64,000 nucleotides of DNA, from assembly GCF_025319965.1 (NCBI RefSeq), contig NZ_CP012549.1, positions 620,001 through 684,000 on the forward strand. The letters run 5' to 3'. Shown here one piece after another: positions 37,477-47,277 of this stretch (the stretch's first letter is position 1; every line of letters begins with the position of its first letter). Origin of the DNA: Campylobacter sp. RM16187 (GTDB taxonomy: Bacteria > Campylobacterota > Campylobacteria > Campylobacterales > Campylobacteraceae). Below the pieces are notes generated by a model. The model worked only from the letters and a program-made list of their open reading frames with translations. It had not been told where the DNA came from and ran no database searches. Both the position numbers and the translations under genes were made by a program.

Positions 37477-37482
37477 TATAAT
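37477..37482 (+). promoter_or_regulatory. -10 element of queC
   Basis: A perfect TATAAT, preceded by TTTTG, lies 44 bases before the queC ATG in the 76-base gap between ybeY and queC. A preQ1 riboswitch would need a pseudoknot in the ~35-base leader. I looked for one and saw no convincing stem. Confidence 0.5.
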
Positions 37483-37525
37483 TTTATCTAATTTTTATTG
37501 TTTTTAAATTCCAAAAGAGGCAAGG

Positions 37526-38194
37526 ATGATGAAAAAGGCTGTTTGTATAATGAGTGGAGGGATGGATAGCACTCTATGCGCTACTATGGCAAAAAAACAA
37601 GGTTATGAGGTAATAGCGCTTCATTTTGATTACAATCAGTGCACTATGAATCGTGAAAAAAGAGCTTTTGAAGAAATTTGCGACAGACTTAGGATAGAAA
37701 AAAGACTGAATTTAGATGTTGGTTTTATAGCCGATATTGGTGGAAATTCTTTAACCGATGCTAATCTAAAAGTGCCAAAAGCCGGGCTTGGCAATGAAAT
37801 TCCAAATACCTATGTGCCTTTTCGCAACGGAATCTTTATCTCTATCGCTGCTGCACTTGCTGAAAAAGAAGGTGCAGAGGCTATATTTATAGGAGTAGTT
37901 GAAGAGGATAGTAGCGGCTATCCTGATTGCTCGGCCAAATTTATAGAGAGGATAAATTTGGCGATAAATGAAGGCACCTCGCCAAATTTCAACGTCAAAA
38001 TCATAACCCCTCTTGTAAATTTAAGCAAGGCTAATATCGTGGCTAAATCCATTGAAATGAACTCTCCTATCGAGCTTACATGGAGTTGCTATGAAAGTGA
38101 GGATATAGCTTGCGGAGAGTGCGATAGCTGCAGGTTAAGACTAAACGGGTTTAAAAGAGCCGGAGTAAAGGATCCGATCCCGTATAAAAAATAG
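37526..38194 (+). CDS. queC: 7-cyano-7-deazaguanine synthase QueC
   Basis: A 222-residue ATP-dependent enzyme making preQ0 for queuosine in tRNA. The PP-loop SGGMDST lies near 10-16, HFDYNQ follows, and four C-terminal cysteines bind zinc ([15 protein letters not shown]). I chose the first of two ATG codons, with GAGGCAAGG upstream. The second ATG, 3 bases on, is equally plausible. It is monocistronic, followed by a strong hairpin. Confidence 0.92.
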   Translation: MMKKAVCIMSGGMDSTLCATMAKKQGYEVIALHFDYNQCTMNREKRAFEEICDRLRIEKRLNLDVGFIADIGGNSLTDANLKVPKAGLGNEIPNTYVPFRNGIFISIAAALAEKEGAEAIFIGVVEEDSSGYPDCSAKFIERINLAINEGTSPNFNVKIITPLVNLSKANIVAKSIEMNSPIELTWSCYESEDIACGECDSCRLRLNGFKRAGVKDPIPYKK

Positions 38195-38224
38195 ACCTCG
38201 CCTGTTTTTGATCAAGAGGCGAGG
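38185..38224 (-). terminator. terminator between queC and lipoprotein gene
   Basis: CCTCGCCT and AGGCGAGG form a perfect 8-bp GC-rich stem (38196-38203 and 38217-38224). On the minus strand it is followed by TCTATTTTTT, an intrinsic terminator for the lipoprotein gene at 38232-38888. It may also slow plus-strand transcription leaving queC. Confidence 0.65.
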
Positions 38225-38231
38225 AGTAAGA

Positions 38232-38888
38232 TTATTTAAATTCTTGAGCAATTTTATCTGTAAGTTGTTTTTCGTAAATTCGTAAAGCGTCATTTGTCAC
38301 TTTTTGATAGTCTCTATCTAAAACCATCTGAAATTTTTCCATGTGATCCACATCTGTAGTAATGTTTTTGCTACCTGTAGAAACGTCGCTTTTTATATGT
38401 GTATTTACAGCAACCGACCAAAATCCTGGGCGGAAAAAAGACCAAAATTTAAGCACATCAACTTTTAATATTATTGTATTTTGATTTATTTGTTTTTCAT
38501 CGTTTAAAACATAAAATCCATTGTTTGCAAATGCTCTAGCAACACTCGTTTTGACTAAATTTGTAACTGTTTGATTGCCATCAAGAACTATATTTTCCAT
38601 AGCTTTGCCGTAACTATTTCTTTTTCTTGCTATATACTTATCTTTTTCTTTTGCATTCAGACTTTCTACTTGCATATTGTGAACGGATGGAATCGAAGCA
38701 TTTTTTGGAGTATCTTCAAATTCTCTTTTATCGTTAACTGAAGCTATAAATACAACTCCTTTTGCTGAATTTATATTTTGGTAATTCTGAAATTCAGGGT
38801 TTTGTAGTGTAAATTTACCTTTTGAAGCGGGGCAGCCAGCTAAAAATAAAGCTATGAAAAACATAAAAACTATATGGATAAACCGCAT
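38232..38888 (-). CDS. putative lipoprotein, YajG-like
   Basis: A 218-residue protein with a lipoprotein signal (LFLAGC, Cys19). The mature part has a ~150-residue region with VFIASVNDKREFEDTP and a Cys-free mixed alpha/beta pattern. The opening VxxVxDxR, a later VTNLVKTSVARAFANNGF and the closing region resemble YajG-type outer-membrane lipoproteins, but the match is weak and I give no function. GGAGAAGAT precedes the ATG. It is bounded by a terminator downstream and an AT-rich leader upstream, so it is probably transcribed on its own. Confidence 0.65.
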   Translation of the reverse strand: MRFIHIVFMFFIALFLAGCPASKGKFTLQNPEFQNYQNINSAKGVVFIASVNDKREFEDTPKNASIPSVHNMQVESLNAKEKDKYIARKRNSYGKAMENIVLDGNQTVTNLVKTSVARAFANNGFYVLNDEKQINQNTIILKVDVLKFWSFFRPGFWSVAVNTHIKSDVSTGSKNITTDVDHMEKFQMVLDRDYQKVTNDALRIYEKQLTDKIAQEFK

Positions 38889-39022
38889 ATCTTCTCCTTT
38901 TTTTGAAATATTATTTAATATCCGGTAAAAATAGAAATTTTATTTAGATTTGCTTAATATTTACTTATGATATATAGATTTATATAAATAATTTTTATGA
39001 TATATTTGAAAAATTCTGGATT

Positions 39023-40012
39023 TTAAAAATCAAATAGAGTTTTTTCGGTTTCGCTCTTGTTTAGCATTGCTTCAAGCTCTTGTTTTTGACACTTTACAAT
39101 AGCATATCGAAAATCTTTGAGTTGTTTTAGCTCGGCTATATCGTTAAAAATGAAGGTTGGATCTATCTTTGTCTTATAATTTTTAGGCGCACAAATTTCT
39201 ACTGAGTCTTTGAAGTTTTTTCTTAAAAAATTTGCTTCCATCTCAAATAATTCATCGTCGCTTTCTACTATAAAAGCTCTAAAACTTGCTCCGAATGGAG
39301 TTATCTTAAAATTTCTATCTACAAAAACAGGCTCAAAATGCTCAATCCCTCTTAAATCGCCCATCTTAAAGGATATTTGATTTTTATTAAGATGACGAAT
39401 AAGCCCTGACAAAAACCCCTTGAATGCTTTTGGTATGGCTAAATTTTGATAATACACATCGTCGCAAATAATTGATGTAAAAAATATTGAGCCTTTATTA
39501 ATTGCTTTGGCTTGTGTATCTGTCCATACGGTATCGTAAAATGGCGCAATCTTTGATAGAATTTTTATATCGTCGCTAAAAAATATATCGTTCTTGTCGG
39601 CATTTATGATTTTTAAAAATAGCTCTTTGGTGTCTATGGGCAAGATATTTGCATGTTTTGGTAGGCTCGTTCGTTTTAAGATGGCCTTTTGTACACAATT
39701 TATAGAGTAAAATTTAAGATTTTTATAGCTGCTTTCAAAGCGCATTAGACGCATTAAAGCCACGCTTAGACTATCTACCTTTAAAAATGCAATCTCTTTA
39801 TCGATAACTTCAAAATCATCCTCTATAATGACTGCATAGGCTCCATTTGATATGGCTTCTTTAATCTCATCTTCGTTGGCATTTATGCCTATATAGGCAT
39901 AGCCATGTCTAATATTTTTGGCTTCAAATGCGAAATTTAAGACGCTTGAAACACTTGGCTTGTTTAAAACCTCTGCATTTATCAGTCGTCTTAAATTCTC
40001 AATATTCATCAT
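39023..40012 (-). CDS. MurF-like N-terminal-domain protein lacking P-loop
   Basis: A 329-residue protein. Residues about 28-92 (AKNIRHGYAYIGINANEDEI, AISNGAYAVIIEDD, LKVDSLSVALMRLMRF) resemble the N-terminal UDP-binding domain of MurE/MurF ligases. Where the ATP-binding GxTGS-x-GKTT would follow, the sequence reads YSINCVQKAILKRTSL, so ATP use is unlikely. The remainder (about 105-329) is not recognisable to me. Conserved neighbours suggest a chromosomal gene rather than a decaying one, since the frame is fully open. Its ATG abuts the metG stop, so it is cotranscribed with metG. Confidence 0.6.
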   Translation of the reverse strand: MMNIENLRRLINAEVLNKPSVSSVLNFAFEAKNIRHGYAYIGINANEDEIKEAISNGAYAVIIEDDFEVIDKEIAFLKVDSLSVALMRLMRFESSYKNLKFYSINCVQKAILKRTSLPKHANILPIDTKELFLKIINADKNDIFFSDDIKILSKIAPFYDTVWTDTQAKAINKGSIFFTSIICDDVYYQNLAIPKAFKGFLSGLIRHLNKNQISFKMGDLRGIEHFEPVFVDRNFKITPFGASFRAFIVESDDELFEMEANFLRKNFKDSVEICAPKNYKTKIDPTFIFNDIAELKQLKDFRYAIVKCQKQELEAMLNKSETEKTLFDF

Positions 40013-41908
40013 TTAGCCGACGATCGCTCCGTTTTTAACGCTTGAGATAGGACTTAGCAGCGCTAGCGAGCCATCTTCTGCCGTTAGTATCATGCCTTGA
40101 GAGACGTTGCCAAATATCTTAGCCTCTTTTAAATTTGCCAGCACGCAGACCTGCTTGCCGACAAGCTCTTGAGGACCATAAAATTTGGCGATCCCTGATA
40201 CGATCTGTCTTGGCTCGCTCTCGCCAAGATCTATCTTAAATTTAAGCAGTTTATCGCTGCCTTCGATATTTGAAGCATCTAAGATAGTGCCAACTTTGAT
40301 AACGCACTTTTTAAACTCATCTATCTTGATCTTTGGCGTTTCATCCTTGATAGGCTCTGCAACGCTTGGCGCAGGAGTACTCATAAGCTCTTTTTCTATC
40401 TTTGGAAAGAGCGGTGGTGTCTGCTCGCAAACAAAGTCTAAAACCTCATTTTCAAGTATGATTTTTCTATAGTTTTGGGTTGAAATTTCAAATTCCATCG
40501 CTTTAGCTATTTTCTCGCAAGTCTTTGGCATAGCAGGGCTTAGCAAGATCGCCACGCGTGCAAGCAAATTTGCACAAAGACTCACAAGTGCATTAGCCTC
40601 ATCGCTTCTGCCCTCTTTTATCAAATTCCACGGCTCAAATTTAGCAATGCTTGCGTTTGCGATATTTAGCACTCGCCAAAGCTCTTCTAAGTAGCGATTT
40701 GTGGCAAAAATTTCTAAATTTTCGCAGGCTGCTTTTAGGTGAGTGGTTGATTCATCCAAAATTTCGCCATAATACCTCTTAACGTCTTTGCTTGAAACTT
40801 CGTAGTTTGAGTATTTGCCGCTCATTCCGATTATGCGGTTTAGTAAGTTTCCAAGATCGTTGCTAAGCTCCGAGTTTATGCGCTCTATAAGTGCTTTTTG
40901 CGAGAAATCGCCGTCTTGACCAAACGGCACTTCACGCAGCATAAAGTATCTGAAATTTTCAAGTCCGTAAGCATCTGCAACCTCTTTTGGCACGACTACA
41001 TTACCCTTGCTCTTGCTCATCTTTTCACCGTTTCTAGTCCACCAGCCGTGTGCCGCGATATGTTTAGGAAGCGGCAGATCAAGGCTCATCAAAAACGCAG
41101 GCCAGTAAATCGCATGAAAGCGCAAAATGTCTTTGCCTACTAGATGCACCGCACTATCCCAAAAGCCCATTTTTTCGCCGTCTCTAGTGTAGCCAAGTGC
41201 TGAAAGATAGTTCATTAGCGCATCAAGCCAGACATACATCACGTGCTTTGGCTCGTTTAAATTTGTAGGCAGTTTTACACCCCAGTCAAAGCTGGTACGA
41301 GTTATAGATAGGTCCTTAAGTCCGCCTTTTACGAAGCTTACGACCTCGTTTTTCTTGCCTTTTGGAAGTATGCACTGCTCATTTTGCTCGTACCATTTAA
41401 GCAGGGCGTCTTCGTATTTTGACAGTTTAAAAAAGTAGCTTTCTTCTTTTACTAAGCTTGTAGCACGGCCGCAGTCAGGACAGCATTCGTTATCTAAAAG
41501 TTGAGTTTGAGTAAAAAACGTCTCGCAGCTAACGCAGTAAAAGCCCTCGTATTCGCCTTTGTAGATGTCGCCTTTTTCAAGCATTTTATTAAAAGCGTTT
41601 TGAACCGTTAGTTTGTGACTCTCGTCAGTCGTGCGGATAAAGTGGTCGTAGCTTATCTCAAATTCATCCCAGAGCTCTTTAAATTTCGCGCTTATCTCGT
41701 CTGCATAGGCTTTTGGGCTCTTGCCTTTTTTTTGCGCCGCTTGCTCTATCTTTTGTCCGTGCTCGTCCGTGCCTGTTAAAAAAAACGTCTCTTCGCCCTT
41801 AAGTCTTGCAAATCTAGCCATCGTATCTGCGATGATCGTAGTATAGGCGTGTCCGATGTGCGGGACATCATTTACATAATAAATAGGTGTTGTTATATAA
41901 GCTTTCAT
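40013..41908 (-). CDS. metG: methionyl-tRNA synthetase MetG
   Basis: A 631-residue class I synthetase. HIGH motif HIGHAYTTI lies near 18-26. A zinc knuckle has two Cys-x2-Cys pairs (CVSC and CPDC, near 125-145). KMSKS lies near 298 in GEKMSKSKGN. A C-terminal EMAP/Arc1p-like tRNA-binding domain (about 525-631) contains FKKCVIKVGTIL and VCVLANLKEAKIFG. It charges initiator and elongator tRNA-Met. It lies between a small Cys-containing gene upstream and the MurF-like gene downstream, all on the minus strand. Confidence 0.95.
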   Translation of the reverse strand: MKAYITTPIYYVNDVPHIGHAYTTIIADTMARFARLKGEETFFLTGTDEHGQKIEQAAQKKGKSPKAYADEISAKFKELWDEFEISYDHFIRTTDESHKLTVQNAFNKMLEKGDIYKGEYEGFYCVSCETFFTQTQLLDNECCPDCGRATSLVKEESYFFKLSKYEDALLKWYEQNEQCILPKGKKNEVVSFVKGGLKDLSITRTSFDWGVKLPTNLNEPKHVMYVWLDALMNYLSALGYTRDGEKMGFWDSAVHLVGKDILRFHAIYWPAFLMSLDLPLPKHIAAHGWWTRNGEKMSKSKGNVVVPKEVADAYGLENFRYFMLREVPFGQDGDFSQKALIERINSELSNDLGNLLNRIIGMSGKYSNYEVSSKDVKRYYGEILDESTTHLKAACENLEIFATNRYLEELWRVLNIANASIAKFEPWNLIKEGRSDEANALVSLCANLLARVAILLSPAMPKTCEKIAKAMEFEISTQNYRKIILENEVLDFVCEQTPPLFPKIEKELMSTPAPSVAEPIKDETPKIKIDEFKKCVIKVGTILDASNIEGSDKLLKFKIDLGESEPRQIVSGIAKFYGPQELVGKQVCVLANLKEAKIFGNVSQGMILTAEDGSLALLSPISSVKNGAIVG

Positions 41909-41920
41909 AATCTTCCTTAA

Positions 41921-42124
41921 TTAAAAATCAAATCCACCCGTGTTGCCCTTAGACATTGAGTTATAGACGGCATCAACGTAGTTTTTACGAGTATCACATT
42001 CAAATAAATTTTCGCATTCAAAGCAGCTTTTGAGATCCTTTTGCTCTTGGCACGATCTTAAAATTTCAAGCTTTGCGTCAAGCTCAAGTTCAAATTTGTC
42101 CTTTTGCTTAAGCTCTTCAGCCAT
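41921..42124 (-). CDS. small Cys-containing conserved protein
   Basis: A 67-residue cytoplasmic protein. A charged helix (1-30) is followed by [22 protein letters not shown], four cysteines after the helix in a possible metal- or disulfide-forming pattern (C30, C39, C42, C48 by my count), and it ends [15 protein letters not shown] recall a similar small gene between fbp and metG in C. jejuni. The function is unknown. It overlaps the fbp stop by 8 bases and is 12 bases before metG, so it belongs to the same operon. Confidence 0.75.
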   Translation of the reverse strand: MAEELKQKDKFELELDAKLEILRSCQEQKDLKSCFECENLFECDTRKNYVDAVYNSMSKGNTGGFDF

Positions 42125-42971
42125 TTTTGCTTCCGTAAAATTCGTGCAGTGTCTTTATCTCGTCTTTTGAGCCAAAGAAGCACGGAGTGGTTTGGTGGAT
42201 TTTTTCTATCTTTACTTCAAAAAGGCTTTTGGAGTAGCCGTCGCTCGTAGCTCCTCCTGCGCGCTCGTAGATAAATGCAAAAGGTAGCACCTCAAAGAGC
42301 ACTCTAAGCTTGCCGTTTGGCGCATCGGTGGTAGCAGGATAGCTAAAAAGTCCGCCGCCTTTTAGTAAAATTTGATGCAAGTCGCTTACCATCGCGCCAG
42401 AATATCTAAGGCGATACCCCCTCTCAAAAAGCTCTCTTATAAATTTAGCGTGTGTGTCGCTCCAGCCTTTTTGCGTAGCACCAGTGGCGTTTAGCTTACC
42501 TTTTTCTTTTAGCTGTAAATCTTTTATAAACTGAAATTTGCCCTCTTTGTTGAGTCTATAAAGCTTTGGCTTGTCCGTGCAGATAACCAGCTCAAGTCTA
42601 GGTCCGTAAACGGTATATGCTGCAGCTACTAAATTTTCAGGCTTTAGTTCGTTTTCATATATGCCAAATATCGAGCCGATGGCAAAATTTACATCAACCA
42701 AGCTTGAGCCGTCAAGCGGATCGTAGGCTACGATAAATTTTGCGTTTTCGTTTAGTGAGAGCATCTCATCTTTTTCTTCGCTAACTAGAGCTTTGACGCA
42801 CTCTAAATTTGCAAATTCGCGCGTGATGATCTCATCGCTTAGCACGTCAAGCTTAAGCTGGGTGTCTCCCGTGGCGTTTGCGTGATCGGTGTAGCCAAGA
42901 TCTGCAAATTTTATCTCGTTGCTGATTTTAACGGCGATTTGTTTAATCGTTTCAAAAATTTTTTCCATCAT
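42117..42971 (-). CDS. fbp: fructose-1,6-bisphosphatase Fbp (class I)
   Basis: A 284-residue gluconeogenic enzyme converting fructose-1,6-bisphosphate to fructose-6-phosphate. The metal site [14 protein letters not shown], the AVSEE-like LVSEEKDE, and the substrate segment [19 protein letters not shown] are intact. I chose the ATG at 42971, which overlaps the mobB stop as ATGA, and a second ATG follows directly. A start at 42998 would lie inside mobB without need. It precedes the small Cys gene and metG. Confidence 0.92.
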   Translation of the reverse strand: MMEKIFETIKQIAVKISNEIKFADLGYTDHANATGDTQLKLDVLSDEIITREFANLECVKALVSEEKDEMLSLNENAKFIVAYDPLDGSSLVDVNFAIGSIFGIYENELKPENLVAAAYTVYGPRLELVICTDKPKLYRLNKEGKFQFIKDLQLKEKGKLNATGATQKGWSDTHAKFIRELFERGYRLRYSGAMVSDLHQILLKGGGLFSYPATTDAPNGKLRVLFEVLPFAFIYERAGGATSDGYSKSLFEVKIEKIHQTTPCFFGSKDEIKTLHEFYGSKNG

Positions 42972-43447
42972 AAAGCCTTTGCGTTTTGTAAAATCCACTC
43001 ACAGATACTATTTATATCATCTAAATTAAAATTTGGTTTGTCTATTTTGTATTCTGGTTTGTAAGTAGCGATTGCATTTGAAAAACTCAGATAATCTTCG
43101 TTTATCTCATCTTTAAAAACGCTTAGTCTGGGAAGTGGCAGAGTTTTTAGACCTTCGACTAATAATATATCAAATTCTCCAATCATATCCACTATATCAT
43201 CTAAGCTCTTTTGTGCTTTACTAAAATATGTTGTTCTTGTAGGGCTTGCCACTACGACATCTGCTCCGATTTCACTAAATTTAAAGCTGTCTTTGCCATC
43301 TACATCAAATCTAGCCTTATCGCCTGGATCATGCTTGATGATTACAACCTTAAATCCATCGTCTATAAATTTTTTTCCTACTTTTAAAATAAGCGTCGTT
43401 TTTCCGCTATTTGACGGACCTGAAAACGCCATAGCTAATCTTTTCAT
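42968..43447 (-). CDS. mobB: molybdopterin-guanine dinucleotide synthesis protein MobB
   Basis: A 159-residue P-loop GTP-binding protein aiding attachment of GMP to molybdopterin. P-loop GPSNSGKT spans 10-17, followed by [20 protein letters not shown] and the [16 protein letters not shown] block. It heads the minus-strand mobB-fbp-small ORF-metG run, coupled to fbp by a 4-base overlap. MGD enzymes such as nitrate reductase or formate dehydrogenase are implied for the host, though none is in the window. Confidence 0.9.
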   Translation of the reverse strand: MKRLAMAFSGPSNSGKTTLILKVGKKFIDDGFKVVIIKHDPGDKARFDVDGKDSFKFSEIGADVVVASPTRTTYFSKAQKSLDDIVDMIGEFDILLVEGLKTLPLPRLSVFKDEINEDYLSFSNAIATYKPEYKIDKPNFNLDDINSICEWILQNAKAL

Positions 43448-43551
43448 GCTCTCTCTAATCTTAAATTTCGCTAGATTATAGCAAATTTAGGCTTTTTTAA
43501 AGCAAAATTATTCAAATTCAAGATAAAATACTTCAAATTTAAAGGGATGAT

Positions 43552-44037
43552 ATGGGCAAATTTTTTATATATTTGAGTGTGGTTTTTTTATTTTTAGGGT
43601 GTGCAAATAAAGCTATTGTTCACGATCCTCTAAAAAATGAACTTTTGGCATATACTAGTAAATTTGAGATAGTTGAAAAAAACGATAAATTTTTGGCTCT
43701 TGGAACCTATTTAAATCCTATTCATAGTGATATTATTACAAAAGATAAAGATGAGAGATTTATAATCGCTATTCATCCAAAAGAAAGTAAAACAAGCCTG
43801 TCAAGCTTTAGCGTAAATGGATCTAAAGATGAAGTAAGAGCTAGGATTTTAGCTAAAGATGATCCGCTTTTAAAATTAGTAACTTTTAATATGCCTTGGG
43901 GTGAATATATAGAGGTTGTATCGCCACAAAAAATTAGCGATACACTTAAGGTCGAGTTCGAAATTTATCCGTCAAAGAAGGCTCTTTTAGAATTTCGAAA
44001 AGTTTCAAAATCGATGTATTGGAGTTCAACAAATTAG
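43552..44037 (+). CDS. putative lipoprotein, function unknown
   Basis: A 161-residue protein with a lipoprotein signal peptide (FLFLGC, Cys17). The mature part contains DKFLALGTYLNPIHSDI and LVTFNMPWGEYIEVVSP. I recall a similarly placed lipoprotein between mobB and slt in C. jejuni, but no function. AAAGGGATGAT precedes the ATG. Its last 92 bases overlap the 3' end of the convergent slt gene. Confidence 0.75.
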   Translation: MGKFFIYLSVVFLFLGCANKAIVHDPLKNELLAYTSKFEIVEKNDKFLALGTYLNPIHSDIITKDKDERFIIAIHPKESKTSLSSFSVNGSKDEVRARILAKDDPLLKLVTFNMPWGEYIEVVSPQKISDTLKVEFEIYPSKKALLEFRKVSKSMYWSSTN

Positions 44038-45586
44038 AGTATATGATATAGTTTGCTAGAACTTTTTTACCGTAAATTCTACTCTCTGTATATGGAATTA
44101 GATCTATAGATAAAAAAGGCTCAAATTCACCATCGTTGAACAAATCCCCTCTTTGTAATACTCTTTTAGTAAAGCCTATTCCTCCGTTATATGCATAGGC
44201 TATAAATAAAGGGTGGTGCAGAAATTTTTCTAAGTAGTTTAGGTGGTGGTCGGCAAATCTTAAAGCAACTCTCGGATCAAACATATCATCTTGATCAAAG
44301 CCCTCTATCGTGAGCTCTTTTTTGCCGATGTGATTAGCAAGAAATGGCATAAACTGCATCATTCCAAGCGCGTAGGATGTGGATATCACAGAGGGGATAA
44401 ATCTACTTTCTTGCCTTCCTATAGCATAAATCGTAGCCTTTCTGGTCGCATTTATATCCTCAAGTTCTTCTAAAAACGGCATGACAAAGTAGTGATCTTT
44501 ATATCCGCTTGCTTTTTCCATGAAGTAAGCGTGCTGCCCAAGTGTTTCTTTAGTGTTGAAAAGCTCTGCGAATTCAAGAGCTTTAGTCGCATTTACCTCT
44601 TTTACGATAGCAAAGGTTTTTTGCCATAAAAATGGATCTTTGATGTCGTAGTCTTCGAGCTTTTGCTTAGTTGGTGTCGGCGAAAAAACTTTTGGAATTT
44701 CTTTGCCCGTTAGTTCGTTTGCGTATAAAGTATAGATGTTTATGTCGCTACTTTTGTTTAGCTTTTCAAGCAAAATTTGATTTTTAGTTATGAGGTATTG
44801 CCAAAAGATCGCAGCGTCTTTTGCACCTTGGTTTTTAAAGCTATCTTCGGCTCTTTTAAAAAACTTAAAAGCAGTCTCTTTTGAGTCTAGTAAAATAGCG
44901 TTAATGCCAAGAATATAAGCTATCTGATCGCTTATCAAATCATCTTTGATATTTAAAAAATTCGCTCTAAATTTAGGAAGCTCTTTATCTATAATTACCC
45001 TATTTATGATTTTTTGAAAAGATTGTTCTTTGGCTAGTAGATTGATAAATTCGGTACTAAATTTTTGATTAAACCTAAGTTCTTTATGTTTTTTGTCACT
45101 TGCCTCAAATAACTCTATAAAGGCTATTGCATCTTTAAATTTATCAAATTTCAAGGCCGAATTTTTAGAGTTTAGAATCCTTAAATTTCTAGCCGTTGTT
45201 TTATTTATATCATCAAATTTTTGAGCCAGTTTTTCTCTATCTTTTTTGGATATTTTTAGCATAAAAGGTATTTTTAAAAGCGCTTTTTGACAGGTTAAAT
45301 TGGCATCTACTATGTTTTTTGCATTTATCTTTGCGCAGTTTGTAGGTTTTAACTCCGGTTTTATTATAGTATTTAGCGCTTTTATCATGGTCGGAGAGCG
45401 ACGAAATATATCCTTATTTAGCTCCTCAACCTGCTTAATTGTATAATTTCCCTCTGTTATTAACCTATATATATAATAATCTTTTGCTAGCCCTTTTTCT
45501 TTAACTTTTATCTCGTTAAAGCTTTTTACCTCTCCAAACAAGAAAGTCGTAAGGAGAAATAAAATTATATTAAATCGAATTAGCAT
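43946..45586 (-). CDS. slt: soluble lytic murein transglycosylase Slt
   Basis: A 546-residue periplasmic exo-lytic transglycosylase. A signal peptide (about 1-18) is followed by a long alpha-helical superhelix (about 25-375) and the SLT domain (about 380-520), with catalytic Glu393 in IGRQESRF followed by YALGMMQFMP and AYNGG. It releases 1,6-anhydromuropeptides from glycan ends. It overlaps yggT by 17 bases at its start, and its stop runs 92 bases into the convergent lipoprotein gene. Confidence 0.92.
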   Translation of the reverse strand: MLIRFNIILFLLTTFLFGEVKSFNEIKVKEKGLAKDYYIYRLITEGNYTIKQVEELNKDIFRRSPTMIKALNTIIKPELKPTNCAKINAKNIVDANLTCQKALLKIPFMLKISKKDREKLAQKFDDINKTTARNLRILNSKNSALKFDKFKDAIAFIELFEASDKKHKELRFNQKFSTEFINLLAKEQSFQKIINRVIIDKELPKFRANFLNIKDDLISDQIAYILGINAILLDSKETAFKFFKRAEDSFKNQGAKDAAIFWQYLITKNQILLEKLNKSSDINIYTLYANELTGKEIPKVFSPTPTKQKLEDYDIKDPFLWQKTFAIVKEVNATKALEFAELFNTKETLGQHAYFMEKASGYKDHYFVMPFLEELEDINATRKATIYAIGRQESRFIPSVISTSYALGMMQFMPFLANHIGKKELTIEGFDQDDMFDPRVALRFADHHLNYLEKFLHHPLFIAYAYNGGIGFTKRVLQRGDLFNDGEFEPFLSIDLIPYTESRIYGKKVLANYIIYSNLLNSNTSILKLFEILKEPSLTDKFRTRP

Positions 45587-45863
45587 ATTGCAGCAGTAAG
45601 CTTATGAAAAATCTATCAAAAAACTGAAGTGCTAAAAGTATGAAAATCGGCGCTAGGTCTATCCCTCCAAATACTGTAGGGACAAATTTTCTAATCCAGG
45701 CATAAACGGGCTCCGTAAGACGATATAAAAGCTGAACAACAGGATTATACGGATCTGGTCTTACCCAGCTAATAATGGCTGATATAATGATAATCCAGAC
45801 GTAAATTTGAATCACCATATGCAAAATATCGGCAATAGCGGATAAAAAAGTAGATAGTATCAT
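45570..45863 (-). CDS. YggT-family membrane protein
   Basis: A 97-residue protein with two hydrophobic hairpins (about 10-32 and 65-85) and the family segment [31 protein letters not shown]. YggT proteins are linked loosely to cell division, SepF-like factors or osmotic stress, and the role here is unknown. It is sandwiched with overlaps between gltX (4 bases) and slt (17 bases), so all three are cotranscribed. Confidence 0.88.
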   Translation of the reverse strand: MILSTFLSAIADILHMVIQIYVWIIIISAIISWVRPDPYNPVVQLLYRLTEPVYAWIRKFVPTVFGGIDLAPIFILLALQFFDRFFISLLLQYANSI

Positions 45864-47161
45864 TGTAAAATTTCCTTTAATTTTTCTTTTATTAGAGGGA
45901 ACAGCTCGCTTAGTTCAGGTCCGTGCTGTTCGTTTGTAAGCAGAATTCTAAGCGGCATAAAAAAGCTTTTGCCTTTTAAATTTGTAGCGCTCATTAGAGC
46001 TTTTTTAAACTCATCAAAGTTTTCAAAACTATCCAAATTCATCGAATTTATAGCGGTTTTTATCGCTTCGCATTCGTTTTTAAACTCATCGGGGATATTT
46101 TTTGGTGCAAATATGGCTTTTATTTTTTGCTTGATCTCATTTAGCAAGCTTGCTTCTTGAGTGTAAAATTTGATTAGCTCTGCTAAATTTTCATCCATAC
46201 CGCAAAGCTGGGCAAGCCGTTTACTGCTTGCTAGTTTGATGTGCTCTCTGTTTATGTGCTCTAGCTGTTTGATATCAAATTTTGCCGGACTTGCCGAGAC
46301 TTTGGAGATATCAAACCACTTGGCGGCCTCTTGTATGGTAAAAATTTCAACAGGAGCTTTATAACCAAGGGAGATGATGTAGTTGGCTATCGCTTCAGGC
46401 ATAAATCCTTGTGCAAAGAGCCATTTTACGCTACTTTCATTCTCTCGCTTGCTCATCTTTTTACCATCTATATTTAAGATGATAGGCAGATGTGCGTAGC
46501 GAATTTTGTCGGTGTAATCAAGCCCTTCTCTGATAAGCTCTTGCTTGGGCGTGTTACTTACGTGATCCTCTCCGCGTATGACGAAAGTAACGCCCTCAAG
46601 CATATCGTCGGTTGCACAGGCGAAGTTGTAAGTAGGGGTTTTGTCCGCGCGCATGATCACAAAGCTATCGACGTTTTCGGGTTCAAAGCTTACTTCGCCT
46701 TTTATGGCGTCTGTAAATTTCATCGTTTCTTTTGGCTTTTTCATGCGGATTACAAAAGGCTTTTCGCACGCCAAAACCTCTTCATCACTCATCTTTTCGC
46801 AAGTGCCGTCATAGCGATATGCAACACCTTTTGCTTTAGCCTCTTCTTTTTTGGCTTCTAGCTCGCTTTCAGTACAAAAGCAGGCAAATGCGTGTTTGTC
46901 TATCATTAGCTTTGAAGCAAGCTGACGGTGAAATTTTAAATTTTCACTTTGATAGTAAAGCTGATCCCATTTGATGCCAAATTTAGTTAAAATTTCTAAA
47001 ATTTCTTGATCTTTTCCCGGTATATTTCTCTCTTTATCGGTATCTTCTATGCGTATTATAAAGCCGCTTTTATCCTGTAAAGAACATAGATAATTTAGGA
47101 TGGCTACACGCAAATTTCCAAGATGCATATCTCCTGTAGGAGATGGCGCAAAACGATACAT
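45860..47161 (-). CDS. gltX: glutamyl-tRNA synthetase GltX
   Basis: A 433-residue class I synthetase. The HIGH motif appears as HLGN in [16 protein letters not shown] near 7-22, and KMSKR lies near 235. Many campylobacters carry two GltX enzymes, one of which specialises in tRNA-Gln for the amidotransferase route. By its slt-yggT neighbours this one corresponds to the copy I recall as GltX1. The specificity cannot be read from sequence. It is divergent from mscL. Confidence 0.93.
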   Translation of the reverse strand: MYRFAPSPTGDMHLGNLRVAILNYLCSLQDKSGFIIRIEDTDKERNIPGKDQEILEILTKFGIKWDQLYYQSENLKFHRQLASKLMIDKHAFACFCTESELEAKKEEAKAKGVAYRYDGTCEKMSDEEVLACEKPFVIRMKKPKETMKFTDAIKGEVSFEPENVDSFVIMRADKTPTYNFACATDDMLEGVTFVIRGEDHVSNTPKQELIREGLDYTDKIRYAHLPIILNIDGKKMSKRENESSVKWLFAQGFMPEAIANYIISLGYKAPVEIFTIQEAAKWFDISKVSASPAKFDIKQLEHINREHIKLASSKRLAQLCGMDENLAELIKFYTQEASLLNEIKQKIKAIFAPKNIPDEFKNECEAIKTAINSMNLDSFENFDEFKKALMSATNLKGKSFFMPLRILLTNEQHGPELSELFPLIKEKLKEILQ

Positions 47162-47237
47162 TTTGATATTCCTTTATTAATTTTTAAAGAGTGATTATAT
47201 CATCTTGTATTTAAATCGCTTGTTAAGAAAAATCTTA

Positions 47238-47243
47238 TATAAT
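47238..47243 (+). promoter_or_regulatory. -10 element of mscL
   Basis: A perfect TATAAT in the gltX/mscL divergent gap lies 35 bases before the mscL ATG, which is preceded by AAGGAG. It probably drives mscL and the regulator gene 21 bases after it. Confidence 0.55.
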
Positions 47244-47277
47244 GTGATTTATTACACTAAAAACAAGGAGTTTAAAA

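Noticed and set aside
47241-47258. CRP-like palindrome TGTGATTTATTACACT downstream of the mscL -10
   Set aside because: Only GTG and CAC ends pair, the inner bases do not match TGTGA-N6-TCACA, and the position would be within the leader.
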